DNA from: Gnetum montanum
Lineage: Eukaryota > Streptophyta > Gnetopsida > Gnetales > Gnetaceae
DNA length: 64,000 bases
Direction of reading: 5' to 3'
NCBI GenBank assembly: GCA_015680685.1
Contig: MNCI01005835.1
Coordinates: 1,196,311-1,260,310, forward strand
Shown here: piece after piece, positions 43,090 through 55,919 of the stretch
Position numbering within the stretch: the stretch's first letter is position 1
How the letters are laid out: every line of letters begins with the position of its first letter
The notes under the pieces: model-generated
What the model was told of the DNA's origin: nothing
The model's database searches: none
What the model saw: the letters and a program-made list of their open reading frames with translations, nothing else
Made by a program: the position numbers and the translations under genes

Positions 43090-46000
43090 GCTACAGCACT
43101 ATTAGGTAAGTTTTGGCATCAATTAGCATTTTTTAGACCCAAAAAAATCAAGTGTTTTGAGGCTTCCACACTAGGATCAACATGGAAATAGGGACCCTCA
43201 ATGTGGAAACCAAGAAAAGTAGGTTTTGAAATGCTCAAAGATCCAAAATTAAGGTTCTGGAACCTTCCCAAGGTAGCACAGGGTCAAATCCATCAAAATT
43301 AAGCACTTTGAAGGTCTATAAAGGTCAAAAAGCATGTTCTAGAGCCTTCCCCCCCTCCCCCGCACACCCCCACCCTTATTTCCATGTTAGCCAACATGGA
43401 AGAAAGGAGGCTTAACATGGAAAACCAAAATTCAAGCCAAAATGAGGTCAAACACGGTCAAACAAGTAGCTGGGACCCAAATCTAGAGGTTGTGCATCCT
43501 CTAGCTTCATTTTGAGGTAGTTTAAGTTGATTTTGAGTGTCAAAATATGTCAAAATGGCTTCCCCCCTTTTTCCACACTAAGCATAGTACCCTTAGTGTG
43601 GAAAAATAGGAGGACCATTTTTTATTAATTCAAAGTAATTTAGGAGCACTTTGACTAGGTTTATAGGCCCCCATGGCTCTAAACTTCAATTTTGCAAGTT
43701 TTTGGTTGATTTCAAACATATTTGAAGGTTTTTTAAGAGGAATTAAGGTCTTCCCCCTTGTTTCCACACTTAGGTAGTTACTCCAACATGGAAGAATGGG
43801 GGGAATGGATTTTGAAGGTTGAAATAAGGTTAGACAAATAAAATCTTAAGGCTATGAGATCTCGGGCTTCTCTGATGTAGATCTTTCACTTCTAGGAGTG
43901 CCATCTTTTCACCAGAAGTGGAAAAGTAGCTTTCCCCTTTGTTTGCACATTGGGGAAGTTACTCCAGCATGGAAGAAGCAAGAATCCTAGATCTAGGATA
44001 ATTCAGGTCACAATCTACCATGCATGCTACATTCTAGAGTTGCTAGGGCCAAGGGCTATGGATCCATATCAAAATTTAGTAGTTTTATGCATCATAGAGT
44101 GTTTTTTTAGCTTCTTTCTCTTCTTCCGCTTCCAACCATTGCGCACCACCAACACAACCCCCCCACCNNNNNNNNNNNNNNNNNNNNNNNNNNNNNNNNN
44201 NNNNNNNNNNNNNNNNNNNNNNNNNNNNCTCCGAGCCTATTTCCACACTAGGGATGGAGAGCTTAATGTGAAAAACTAGGGGAAAACACTTTTCAGCCAC
44301 TTGGGATCAATCTTGTAAAGTTTAAGGGCTCCAATGGCTACTACCAAGGTTCTAGAGTGCATGAGAGATCATTTAATGTCATTTTGAGATGTTTATAGGT
44401 CTCAAACAAGTTCCACCTTAGGTTTTCACACTACACATACTATCCTAGATCTAGGCTAATTTTGACCTTAATCAATTATGCATGTCAACCTCTAAGGCTA
44501 TCGAGGTCAAGGACTAGGATTTCATGTTAAGTTTTGGTAATTCTAGATATTTATAAGACTTTTTTGGGATTCCTCTCTTTTTTCCATGCTAGGACTAGGA
44601 TTATTAGAATGGAAAACTAGGGGGAATCATTTGTTAGCCATTTGACATTAGTTTCTTGAAGTTTGAAGGCTCCAAAGGATGTCAGTAAGGTCTTAAAGTG
44701 CATGCAAGTTTAGTTATTTTTTTGAGGTATTTATGGATTTCAAATGAGTCTCCCCATTAATTTTCATGCTAGAAAACATTGAGGGATGAATCCCTAGGAT
44801 GGAAACACCATAAAACTTAGATCTAGCCTAGTTTTTGACCTCAATCAACCATGCAGGTAACCTTCTAGGGTTGTCGAGGTTGAAGACTAGGGTTTGGAGT
44901 CAAAACTGGTTAGTTTGTAGGTTTACCAAGTGTTTTTTGAGCTTTTCCCCCCTTTTCCATAGTGGGGATACTATGCTCAGCATGAAAAACTATGGGGAAA
45001 TATCTTTTTTCATTTTTTTCATCCTTTTTGATTATGCATGTATGTCCCTAAGGTTGCTAGTGATGATTACTAATGCCTAGTGTCAAAATTTCACTATTTT
45101 GAAGGTTTATATGTGGTTTTTCATGTTTCCCCTCTTTTTCCATGCTGGGGATTTCATGCTCAATGTGAAAAATTAGGGGAAATCTTCTTCGCCATTTTTG
45201 GTCACTTTTGGTCATGTATGTAGGCTTTTAGGATTGCTAGTGTTGACTCCTAACATCTGATGTGGAAATTTGGTTGTTTCAAATGTAATTAGGTAATTTG
45301 TAGGATTTTTCCCCTTTTTCCACACTAGGAATTCCATGCTCAACATGGAAAATTAAGGGAAAGGCTTTTTAGCTTTTTATTATCAATCTAGCTAAGCATG
45401 AATGTTCACAAGGTTGCTGGTGTTGGCCATCAGTGCCTAAGGTCAAGATCTAGTTGTTTTGAAAGCTGTGAAGGGTTTTTAGGCTTTTCCCCTTCCATCC
45501 ACACTAATGGTGGGAGGCTCAATGTGGACAAGATCTCCCTCAGTGAAGAAAGTTAGATCTAGGCGAAATCAATAAGCGATCAACCATGCATGTCAACCTC
45601 CGGGGTTATCAATGTCGATGGTCAATGTTGTGTATCAAGATTCAATAATTTGAAGGCTTCTAAGTGCCTCATGCAATCTTCCCCCTTTTCTCTAAGCTAG
45701 TCTTGGTGGCCCTAGCATGGATAAGTGGGGGATGACAGTTTTGTACCATATTTGACCACTTTTGAGGCTTTTAGAAGCTCTAGAGGGTTCTGGCATGGTC
45801 CAGGGATCACCAAGATTTAATAAACAGTTACTAGCTAGTCCATTTAGGTCAATTTTTACTTCTCCCCATCCATCCATGATAAGGGTAAGAGGATTAGTTT
45901 GGAAGAAGCCTCCCTAGCATTGAAAACACCAAATCCCATATTTTGACTAGTTTCAACTAGCTTTGGTGGGGTTCCAAGGCTGCTGGAGATGCTTGGAAGG

Positions 46001-46480
46001 GTTCTAGATCCCATGGGCCCATCTCAAGGGTCAAACTTGGGCTAGATGGATGTTGGGGATAAGAATGAATGTTACCCCCCTTCTTTGATGCTAGGCACTA
46101 CTGCCCTAATGTGGAAACCCATGGTGTCTAGCTTTGTTCATGTCTCACCCACTTTTGGAAATCCAAGGTTGAAAAAGGTAGGTTTGGATTACCAAAAATA
46201 GTAAAATATTTGTATTTTGATGTCTTTGTGAAATAGGTGTCATCTTTCCACACTAGGCATGGTATCCTCAACATGGATGCATGGGAATTAAGGTTGTAAC
46301 ATGGTTCTAAGTATCAAAATTAGAAAAAAGCTCACTGTTCATGTAATTTTTGGTCAAAAGAGAAGGTGCATGGTGGGGCCCACAATCCAAAAATTTAAAA
46401 TTTTAAAAGTGAAGTTTCTTGTCACCCAAAACCAACATTAACTAGACTTTCCCTACTTTGCACTTCAGTGCACTTAGAGT
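43090..46480. repeat. Degenerate tandem array, about 17 units of 180-190 bp with a hairpin
   Basis: Each unit has a C-rich run, TTTCCACACTA(A/G)G, a spacer of 10-20 bases, then (C)TTAGTGTGGAAA or close variants, so the motif folds back. Motif positions are near 43164, 43380, 43570, 43757, 43939, 44240, 44426, 44582, 44767, 44955, 45137, 45314, 45500, 45690, 45870, 46085, 46241. The best stems are 15 bp perfect (43568-43582 with 43592-43606) and 9 bp with a 4-base loop (43380-43401). A second conserved block (CAACCATGCATGTCAACCTC and variants) recurs between hairpins. The array contains a 61-N gap. Confidence 0.8.
44168..44228. other. Assembly gap (61 N)
   Basis: Undetermined bases within the hairpin array, preceded by a C-rich stretch. 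Confidence 0.99.
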
Positions 46481-46733
46481 TATGGTATACTAAACTAGCA
46501 GCTAGGGTTTCAAGGTGTGCATTTAGGTTTTAGATGTGATTTTATCATGAAAGCTCACAATTTTTCATCACAATTATCATTCCATACCAAAAGCACATTG
46601 GAGGAGAGCTTTGGCGAAGATTCTTGTAGTAGAAAACACCAATCTTCAGCATGGGATTCTCTCATCTCCCCTGCAATTAGTGTAGAACACCTATTTTTTA
46701 CAAATTTCAACAATTCTTAGCATTGAGCCTACC

Positions 46734-49700
46734 ATGGCATCAAAAAAACATGGAGGAAAGAGTAGGAACCCTGTGATCCTAAATATGGATGAATGTACCC
46801 AAGAGCTAGAAGAAGTACTTAGGCCCATCTCCATCTAGGCTTCTTCTATTGCTACTCCAAGGTAGGTAGTTCTACCTATTTTTTCCTTTCTTTTCTATGG
46901 TTTTTCTAGTTTTGTTTCCCATGTGTTGGAGCCATTTTGTCTAGATCTACTCTAGTGGAGGGATTAAAATGAAATTTTGATGAAATTCCAAATCCTATTT
47001 TGGTTCTTCCCACAAATCCATGTTCTTTTCATTACTTTAGCTTTTATAAATTCCATTTTGAAAATAGGGCTTGCTATTTCATGCTTTTTTCCCAAAATTT
47101 TGGGGTGTGGCCATTTTTTCATATCTAAGCCTTAGGATTTATCAAAATTAAATTTCAAAAAAAATCATACCCCATTATTTTGGTGTAAATTTTAATGGGT
47201 TTCAATGGTTTTGGCTACTTCAACTATTTCCATGGCTATATGAAATCTTGGTCTAGAAGTTTTTTTGAAGTTTTCACATGAAAAAGTAAGCAATGTTGTG
47301 TATTATTTTTGGAGAAAGGCTGCAAATTTGTAAAATTGAAGGTCATGGCTTCATAGCCCTTCATTTAGACTTTTTAATAGATGTTTTCTCATTTAATTTG
47401 GATTCATAACTATGAAGTTATATTTTTTTTTCTAACATTCTACAGTTAGGTTGTTTATGCTACTTTTGCAATTTTATGTAAGTTTGCAAATTTTTTTAAG
47501 AAAATAGTAACATTTTGTCTATTTTCTAGTTATGACTGAGTAGGATTTGGCTTCAGCTTTACAATGAATGTGGAATCACTCTGATTGGACTTAAAAAAAA
47601 ATTTCTACAAATTTTTTACTAAGCATGTGTAATCATGATGGTTGTGTCATTTCAAATTATTATCCAAATTGACAAAATTTTTGTACATAAACAAAAAAAT
47701 TTAAAATTTTTTCTAAGCATGGGTATGTAGGGCTCAATTTCAGTTTTCAAACAATGGTGGAACCACTCTATTCAGAGCTCAAACGAGTTTTTGGCAAATT
47801 TTTTACTAGCCCTACATAAAAAGAGGTTAATGGTGATGGCTACAGTTTTGTCTAAACCTTGGTTATGTTTTATTTAGATATGGTTATACATTTTTGGTTA
47901 TAATGGTCATGGCTATAAGGTTCATAATTTCAGGATTCTTTTCATGATGGAATCACTGAAATCAAAGCACAAACAAAATTTTGATGAATTTTTTGGCTAC
48001 ACCTATGTGAACAACGCAAAATTATGGTCATAGCACATTACCCATTTGAAAATGGAAGTGATTGATATGTATAACTTATGTTCTTCTTTTGTCAACATGT
48101 AAAACTAATGCTTTATTTTTTTTATTAATAAGAGTAGAAGCTTTTTCTATTTTTAGCTAGCTTTTACTATGGTTACATGGTTTTTTCTAAGTTTATGATG
48201 CTTTTTTAAAATTTGTGCATAGTATAGATGTTTTTTCCAAATTTATGCATAATTTAGATGTTTTCTCTAAATTTATGCATAATTTAGACTGAGACTTAGT
48301 TTTGGGCTATAAAATTCTGGCTATAAAACGCTATAAAATATGGTAACAATGTTTTTATGAAATTGCTTAAGCTAATTTAGAAAAAATATCTAAAGCTTTT
48401 TACAAAGGCTAATTTCACCTTTGACTAGATGTTTTGTCTAAATTTGCCAAGTTTTTCCATAATGTAAGGCTAAACAAGTTTGCAATAATGTTTTCTTGTG
48501 GAATTTCCTACACTAATTTAGAAAAACACCTTAGAGCTTTTTATATAGGCTAATTTCACCTCTGACTAGATGCTTTCTCTAAATTTGATAAGTAATTATA
48601 ATAGGTCACAATGTTTTTTTCTTTAATTCATGCAAGGTATTTTTGAGGCATGTCCTTATCATAGTGGAGCTGGTTGATCTCTTATGCTACATTGGTCATC
48701 CTAAGACCAACACACCACCACATGACATGCCTTTTGGGAAGCTCTCATTGTGGTTTCAACTTGGTGCAAGGGACTTCCTTGCTTACCTCCTTAGGAACTT
48801 TAGTGTGATGCTATGGTCACCCTTGTCTAAGGATGTAGTTGGGATTATTATGGAGACCTTGTTGCCTTCGTCATCTAGCTTGATCACCAGATTCATTACT
48901 AACAAGCCACCTCCTAAGATAGCAAGGGGATCAATAGACACCATAAGCCCATGTTACCTTACGAAGATTTGGATGATGCCAGAGTATAGCCAATATAATG
49001 CTAGTAATACTTTGATGGTGGTGCATAGATCTCACACATTATTCCAGAGTCACTTGGCACCATGTATCATTTACAGGGGTAAGCATGGTTATTATAATGT
49101 TTTTGTACTTTTAGCTTTACTACCTTTCCTAAGTTCATTGGTTTTATAGCTTCTTGCATGTACAAGGTCAATGATTAGGGTTTGATCATTAATGATCAAA
49201 TCTTGGTAGTGGCTTAAACTAGTTTGGATGAGTTCACCAAGAGTTATCAAATTAGAACTTTTTTGAATCAATAGTTAAGAGGGGACTTTGATGCATACAC
49301 CACCAAGTTTAACCATGTATATAGGAAGTGTAAGGATGATGGGACAATGCACAACTAGTGGGTTGGGACCTCCACACTAAAGAAGAAAATGAAAGGTAAA
49401 CATAAAGACTATAGTTTTTAGTGTTTTATGGCTTTAAGTATTCTATTGCTTCACTTGGTTATTAAAATTTCTCACGTTGATGCTAAACTTTTGGTTGTTG
49501 CTTCACAAGACCTTCCACCTCAACTAATGTCACTATACCACTTTCAAGTTCATGTCATGATAATACCCTCATCTTAAAGTTTTGTGAGGTGACATCAACA
49601 CAGGAGTGGCTAAAGGAATAGGCACATGGTTACATTCAAGTAAACATTCAACATGCAAGTTTGCTCGATGTATTCATGGCACCTATCCCTTCCATTCCTA

Positions 49701-52150
49701 CTATGGATATGTTGCATTTCATCAATTGCTTCGATGAGAAAGCTAGTCATTTTAGCACGATCATCTAAGGTGTGAAGGTGAACATGGATGTAGGTGCTAG
49801 CCTCTTTCATAACTTACTTGGTGTCCCTACTAATAGGGAAAAGGTTCCCACCATGATAGTAAGGAAAGCAAGTCATTGTTACAAATTTTTGAAGTGGCTT
49901 GGTGCAAGATGGGCCACTCTAGAATTTTCATGAATAGCTTCATGAATCCTAATGCAAAGGAATCATATCCTTTGTTTAGGTCTCATGTTTTTCCTAAATT
50001 GTTATCACAAAAGAATGTAATTGGTCTAGCATAGGGGTGGACCTTTAAGAAGGTCATGATAGAGGACATCAAATTTGATTGGGTGACTACTTTGGCTAAT
50101 GGGCTTTAGGAGAAGATCCTTAGAATCCATGCTAACACCTCTATGATAATCCATATGCACTTTGCATTTTTTTTAGGTTATTTAAAGGGGTTTATAGAGT
50201 TTTTGGTGGTGTATAGGAATGGACGATGGATTTCCCAAAACCCAAGCCAACATTCTAGGCCATGGATAAAGCACATTTATCCAATAGTGCAAGCCCAAAA
50301 CCCACAAGAGGGAATGGATGATACATTATCTATCACCACTAAGAATCTCAATGTTAGCTAGTATGAGTTTCCTAACAATACTTATGACAATGAGCCTCTC
50401 ACATTTTCCACTAGTGTCCAGGATGCTAGACAATGGTGTATGGAGGTTGAAGGAACAATTAGGGAGAAACACAAGAGTTCTATGGAGGAGGCACCCCCAG
50501 CATCAAACCAGCCTACCCCAAACCAACCTACATCATAGCAGGAAATTGCAAGTATGCTTTGATTAAATTTGGTTATTTCTTGTTTTAAAGTTTATGCTTA
50601 CTTTATGGTTTCTTATGTTAACTTATGGTTGTAGATAAGTGTCAAGATATAGTAGCCCAAGTTGCTGCAAAGGCAAAACAAAGGCATGTAGAAGAGGCAC
50701 TCCTAAAGAAACCTATGGTTGAAGGATTTGCTAATGCAAGTATAGATGATCTAGATGCCTTGTTTGATGAGGTAGTGCTAGGTACATCTCCCATCATCAT
50801 CCCAAAGGAGGAGGAGGAGGAGGAAGGGCTAAGTATATCCATGCTTAATATTTTTGTTATATCTCATAGTTTATCTTTGGTTTTCATCCTAACCTTTCAA
50901 TGATTGTTATGCTTACAGTAGCTCCTAAGCCACCAGTGCAAGCTCCCATCCCTAAGTTTCATGTAAAACCATGGGTAGAGACTCTAAACAAAGTGTATTT
51001 CATGCTTGGGATGGCTAAGGACATCATTGATCAATTGCATTAGGTTGCACCTGAGATAGGTAAGGATTTTGTTTTATGTGCTCTAGTCATAGGCTATGCT
51101 TGCATTATGGATATCTTAGGTTGTGCATTATGTTTTAGGGTTGTATTTTATGCATGTATAATGCCTTTTGTGGAGTGGGACCTCAGTAGAGACATGGAGA
51201 TAGTCTCCTTGCCTAAGCTTTCCTCTGATGTGTCTATTGTACCTGTGAAGTTGTACAAGACTGCTGCTGATTTAGCAATGTCATGTGCAAAAAACTACAT
51301 GGGAGCTAAAGAGGTCCAATGAATCCTTATGGAAGGAAGTTGTGACCTTAAGGGAGAAGACTCAATAGAAGGAGGAGATAATTAGAGATCTCTAAGACCC
51401 TAAGGCCTTGTGAAAGCCCAAGTAGCTAACTCAAGGGAATTGTGGACTAAGGAGATCACATGGGCTTGCTACTAGCATGTCATTAAAGACAAAGTAGCAG
51501 TCCTATAGGAGATGGTAAAACAAGATATGCAAATGGACCTCATCTTCCAAAAGGTTGAGGATTGGAAGGATCACTGTGCTTAGGTCTTGGGGCAAGACAT
51601 AAAATATCTACAAGCGACATTACAAGGTAAATCATGGGGTCTACCTAAAGTGGCTCAAGAAGGAGTTGATTGAACAATGTAAGAGAGAGCTATTCATCTA
51701 GGGGATCTAGGTAGAGGTGCTTATCAATTTTTTGAAAGTACTCTCAAGGTGGGGTAATTCCCTACTCTTCATATTACCACTACTACAAGTGAGACCTCTA
51801 CAGTTGTTGCTACTCAGGAGCCTCCTACTTGGACTCCTATAGATAGGACTAGCATTCTTTCTGGCATTGATCTTGGAGATGTTGACTGGGTCAACATGAC
51901 AAAGGACCAGATCCTCCATTGTTTAGAGAAAGGCCTTCCCCATCTATCCTCAAAAGTAATGAAGCTAAAATCTCTACAGGTTTAATATATTTTATGTTTT
52001 TGTTTTTTTTTTAAGTCATGGTTTTGGCTATGGATTACTAACTGCCTATATGTTGTTCCATTTTAGGCCTTAAGAGGCATTGGAAGTCCCGGCGGTAAGG
52101 GTGGGAATAACCCATCACTTCCTCATTAGGATGTCACTAAGTAGCCTCCT
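46734..52150 (+). pseudogene. Multi-exon gene relic with FCP1/NLI-interacting phosphatase domain
   Basis: Exon 1 (46734-46861): MASKKHGGKSRNPVIL, ending at a GT donor. A long AT-rich intron leads to exon 2 (about 48637-49078), which matches the HAD-type FCP1/NIF phosphatase domain: VLIIVELVDLLCYIGHPK (motif I, where DxDxT is expected), FGKLSLWFQLGARDFLAYL, NFSVMLWSP, YLTKIWMMPEYSQYNASNT, then LMVVHRSH where DDS is expected. Exon 2 is open but both Asp motifs are altered. Downstream blocks include FLNQQLRGDFDAYTTKFN (49270), a Pro-rich stretch (50480-50540), DKCQDIVAQVAAKAKQRHVE (50633-50830, ending in a Glu run), PKPPVQAPIPKFHVKPWVE (50921) and WVNMTKDQILHCLEKGLPHL (51890). Later exons contain many stops. 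Confidence 0.65.
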
Positions 52151-52363
52151 TCAATTTAGCTTGTTGGCTATTTGTTTTTCTTTTCATGTTGATGGATATG
52201 ATTAGCCAAGACTATGTTATGGATGGTTATTATTCTTTAACATTCTTGCCATACATTATCACCATTGCAATATACGTTATGGACATTTTAACATTAAATT
52301 TAAATTTTGATTTTATTTTTGGCTATATGTATTTATAATAGTAGTAAATTTTATAAACATTGA
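52151..52363. other. Short AT-rich spacer
   Basis: No gene; it ends at the B1 target duplication. Confidence 0.5.
52359..52363. repeat. Left target-site duplication of B1 (ATTGA)
   Basis: ATTGA, repeated exactly at 58895-58899. Confidence 0.88.
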
Positions 52364-53341
52364 TGATGAAGCATTAGTTGGTTGCATTAACATAGCCATG
52401 TTGAGGCAGATGCCTCGATGCATGTTGTTACATTTGTTGGCTGTGTTGACATAGGTGTGTCGATGCAGATGCATCAACATAGATTCCTTGACACATGTTG
52501 TCACATATTTTTGAATAAAAAGTTAATTTTTATCAACTCCAATACTGGATGTTCGATATTGGGGGAAAATATGGGATGCCAAATATCCGATATCGCAAGA
52601 TGTGTGCTGGCCTATAAATATAGCACTTAGGCACATTGTTTAGGCATAGTTTTCTCAATAGAGTAGCTAAAATCTTGTATTTTTATTCCGTAATCATAGA
52701 GAACAGTCAATGAGTACCTGCAAAGTGGATCTGAGTCAGTTGTATGGAGTCTTATTCAAGTGGAAATGTACCTAGACATATTCCATGAACAACAATAAAA
52801 TCAAGATTGATTCTTATTCATTATAGCACTTTAACTTAGATTAAAATTATTTTAAATGCAATTTATATTCCATGTACTTAGTTAATATTTACATTTCCAT
52901 GCATATTAATTAATTAAGCACATAAGTATGATTGCTTCAAACATGTGTGTGACTCTTGGTAATCCTAGCAATGCTTAATGTTTGGTAACCTAACAGCATT
53001 ATACATGTTCAAGATGTGCATAGAAAGTGGGATTGGATACTTATGTTAGGGTATTTAATTATCAATTAGCAATTAGATTAGTTGAATTGATTATAAATTG
53101 AGTTTCAACCTATTGTTAATTGTAGACAAATAAAATATAAAATAATAAAAATCATATGCCTCACTCTGGACTAAATCATACATGACAAAGCTACCACTAG
53201 TCCAAGTGGAAAGATAGCAAACTACAATCAAGGCATAATGATCTAGATGCACAACTAGTCCCATCCATGGAATTCAATTGGATTGTGTGTGAACACTTGT
53301 GATCCGTATGGTTTGGCGTAGGGATACCTTGCTACTCATCA
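52364..53341 (+). repeat. B1 5' LTR
   Basis: TGATGAAG...CTACTCATCA. TATA box TATAAATA at 52613-52620. Upstream are palindromic units GAGGCAGATGCCTC (52403-52416) and GATGCATC (52468-52475), plus a repeated TCGATGCA-type motif. Confidence 0.9.
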
Positions 53342-53342
53342 T

Positions 53343-53360
53343 TGGCACCGTTGCTAGGGA
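53343..53360 (+). promoter_or_regulatory. B1 primer-binding site (tRNA-Asp)
   Basis: TGGCACCGTTGCTAGGGA, 16 of 18 bases complementary to plant tRNA-Asp. Confidence 0.82.
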
Positions 53361-53466
53361 TGGTGCTAGTTATCTAGATTAGTTATATTATACATGATCA
53401 TTGTAAAGGTATTAAAAATCTATCTTTTAGAAAATATTAAAATTTTAAGTCACACACATTGAAGCC

Positions 53467-55916
53467 ATATCTTCTTCACATAGGAGCAAGACTACATCAC
53501 ATGATGAAAGCTCTCATAGGAGAAATGATAAGATCTATACTAAAGAAAATTGGAGTGAACAACCTTAAGCAAGGGTTTCCTATGCTCATTTAGACCCTTA
53601 CTACACTCAAAGACTATGTTCAACTAATGTAAAAAATCCTAGAGAAGATGAAGTCCTAGAACAAGGAGGGCCTCAAGGCCAACGACCTCCTCAAAACCTA
53701 TAAAAGATAAATCAGGGGATCATGGGGAGAACTATAGAAGCCATGGTGATTCTTCCAATTCCTCATCTTCCTCTTCCACTTTAATGTCTAGTTCTAATGA
53801 AGATGAAGGTAGGTATAGAGATAGAGCTCCACTATGGGGTCAAGATAAAGATAGAAATCAAACCCAAGGGCAAAATCAAAGACATCAAAATGAGCAGAGA
53901 CAAGGTTGTCACAATCAAACAAATAGAAATATAAATTTTTATCACAACATGTCTAATGATGATGAACCCTTATTGGCCACTAAGATCCTGATGTAGATCA
54001 CAAAGGTAGTTAAGATATCTCATAAGCATCACAAAGAGATTCATCTACCTAGGCTTGATATGAATAATATCCCTAGATTTGCAGGAGGTTATGATTTGGA
54101 TCTACAACATCATTTAAAATCCTTCCATGATGCCTATGCTTTCTACAACATTGAAAGTGGGTGGCAAAAGCTCAATATTTTTTTAGGAGACCAATCGATA
54201 AAGCCAAAGTGTGGTATAGATCATTGAAACCAAATTCAATCAAATGGTGGTCCACAATGTTGGAACTCTTCAACGGGAAATACCAAACCTATGTGAGGGT
54301 GTCCAACTTGAGGAGACAAATCCAAGGATGGAGCAAGAACAATATGAATCCTTGGACATGGCCTTGGATAGATATTATTATCTACTAAATAGATGCCTAG
54401 GCCATGGTTTCTCTAAGGAAAGGTAACTTTTCCACATCATAGATGGGCTTTGTACTGAAACAAAGAAGACCCTTGGGATGTATGCTCTAGGTTAATTATA
54501 CGAGCTATGAACCCATCAAATCCAAGAGTTAATTGAGCATGTGGCAAGAGAAAAAGGAGAGCTATGCAAATGGGAGAATTTTGAGGAAAATAACTAGGAA
54601 CCAACTCTTGAAAAGAAAAGGATCCATATCTATGATGAGGGAAAAGAGGTTGCTTTTAATGAGCTTAAAACAAAGTTGGATAAGATGTCGGAATAGATGA
54701 ATGAGGAAGTTAAAACTTGCATAGAAATCATAGAGGAGAGAGTAGCATAAAATGAATCAAGTAATCACAACAAAAGGAGGAAAAGAAACTAAGAGATAGG
54801 TAAGAACACTGATCAGCAGAAAGGGGAAATGGCCATAGAAGAAAAGGCTATAGACTCAACCACCGAAGAGGATGATGGATGTGACATTAGCCTATATGAC
54901 CATCCAAAGGGCTATTTCCCAATCATGTTACATCTACATGAGTATGGGACTTTTGCATTGAATCCAAAGTTCATACAAAAGCAAATTCCTAGGATATTAT
55001 CTTACTCACAAGGTAATTTTACATAGTCCTACAATCAACCGTACTATCCTAGTGGGACTTCTTATTAGCCTCAAAACTACTATCAATTGCAGTGGCAAAA
55101 CCCATAGTCGTGGGGAAGGCCATCATCAAGCCAGCACTAACCTTACTACCAGCTAAACCCATACGAATATTATGTTCAACAATATATTTTCCAAACTAGT
55201 TCTACTTCCTCTACCTCAAATCACTACTACCACTCTCCCGAATATCATCATCCTACAACATCTTATATGAGATCACCACCTCACATCTCTTACCATCCAT
55301 CCTATCCTCTATATTCTCATACTCCACCTCCTCACATGCTACTTCCAACAACATAGGAAGGTTCAGCACCGCAACTACACCAAACAAATGCCACTTGTGC
55401 TACAAATATGCATAGACATGTCGATACCAATAGGTTCCCATCGCAAACTTGGAAACTTCCTTTCTTTAGGACAGGCCCCAAGTGAAAGTGCAACACTCAT
55501 GGACCTACCGCATCATACAAACCAACACAATGCCAATCTAGAACAATGCCTTCCTTTTCACAATCAACGTCCTCTAATCCTACGCAAGGGCCATCATCCA
55601 TCATTACTTCAACATCCAATTGAAGTAATGAATCTAGTAGTGTGGGAAGATAGAAGAATCCATGCATCACTACTAATAGTAAAGGGTGTAGTTGTAGGCC
55701 AGAAATTTAAAATATTAACACAACCCACAACAAATTTCAAGAGTGAGTGTGTGAACAAAAACCAGTCTATGAAGTAGCCACTAAACCAGAAGACACCCAA
55801 TGGTTTGAAAATGAGAATATAAAACTATTTCAAAGATGCATGGAGACAATTAATCTACTTATTAGTTCTAGACTTAAGAAAATGGACCAAACGAAGGACT
55901 TAGACGCATATATCTT
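53467..55916 (+). pseudogene. B1 gag relic
   Basis: Homologous to A1 gag in order. The N-terminus (SSSHRSKTTSHDESSHRRND) has ATA at 53467 where A1 has its ATG. A charged stretch (MSSSNEDEGRYRDRAPLWGQ at 53784) and MNNIPRFAGGYDLDLQHHL (54060) follow, then gag-core pieces in shifted frames (RPIDKAKVWYRSLKPNSI; NLRRQIQGW), a degenerate knuckle region (GCDISLYDHPKGYFPIM, 54870) and a Pro/Gln/Tyr-rich linker. A final block (VATKPEDTQWFENENIKL) ends near 55916 without a protease motif. Several frameshifts and stops. Pieces of the gag core visible here correspond to the part of A1 hidden by Ns. Confidence 0.75.
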
Positions 55917-55919
55917 ATA

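Noticed and set aside
43340-43376. C-rich run as a possible G-quadruplex-forming element
   Set aside because: Single occurrence of mixed C and CA. Similar C runs recur in array units but too short and interrupted to support the claim.
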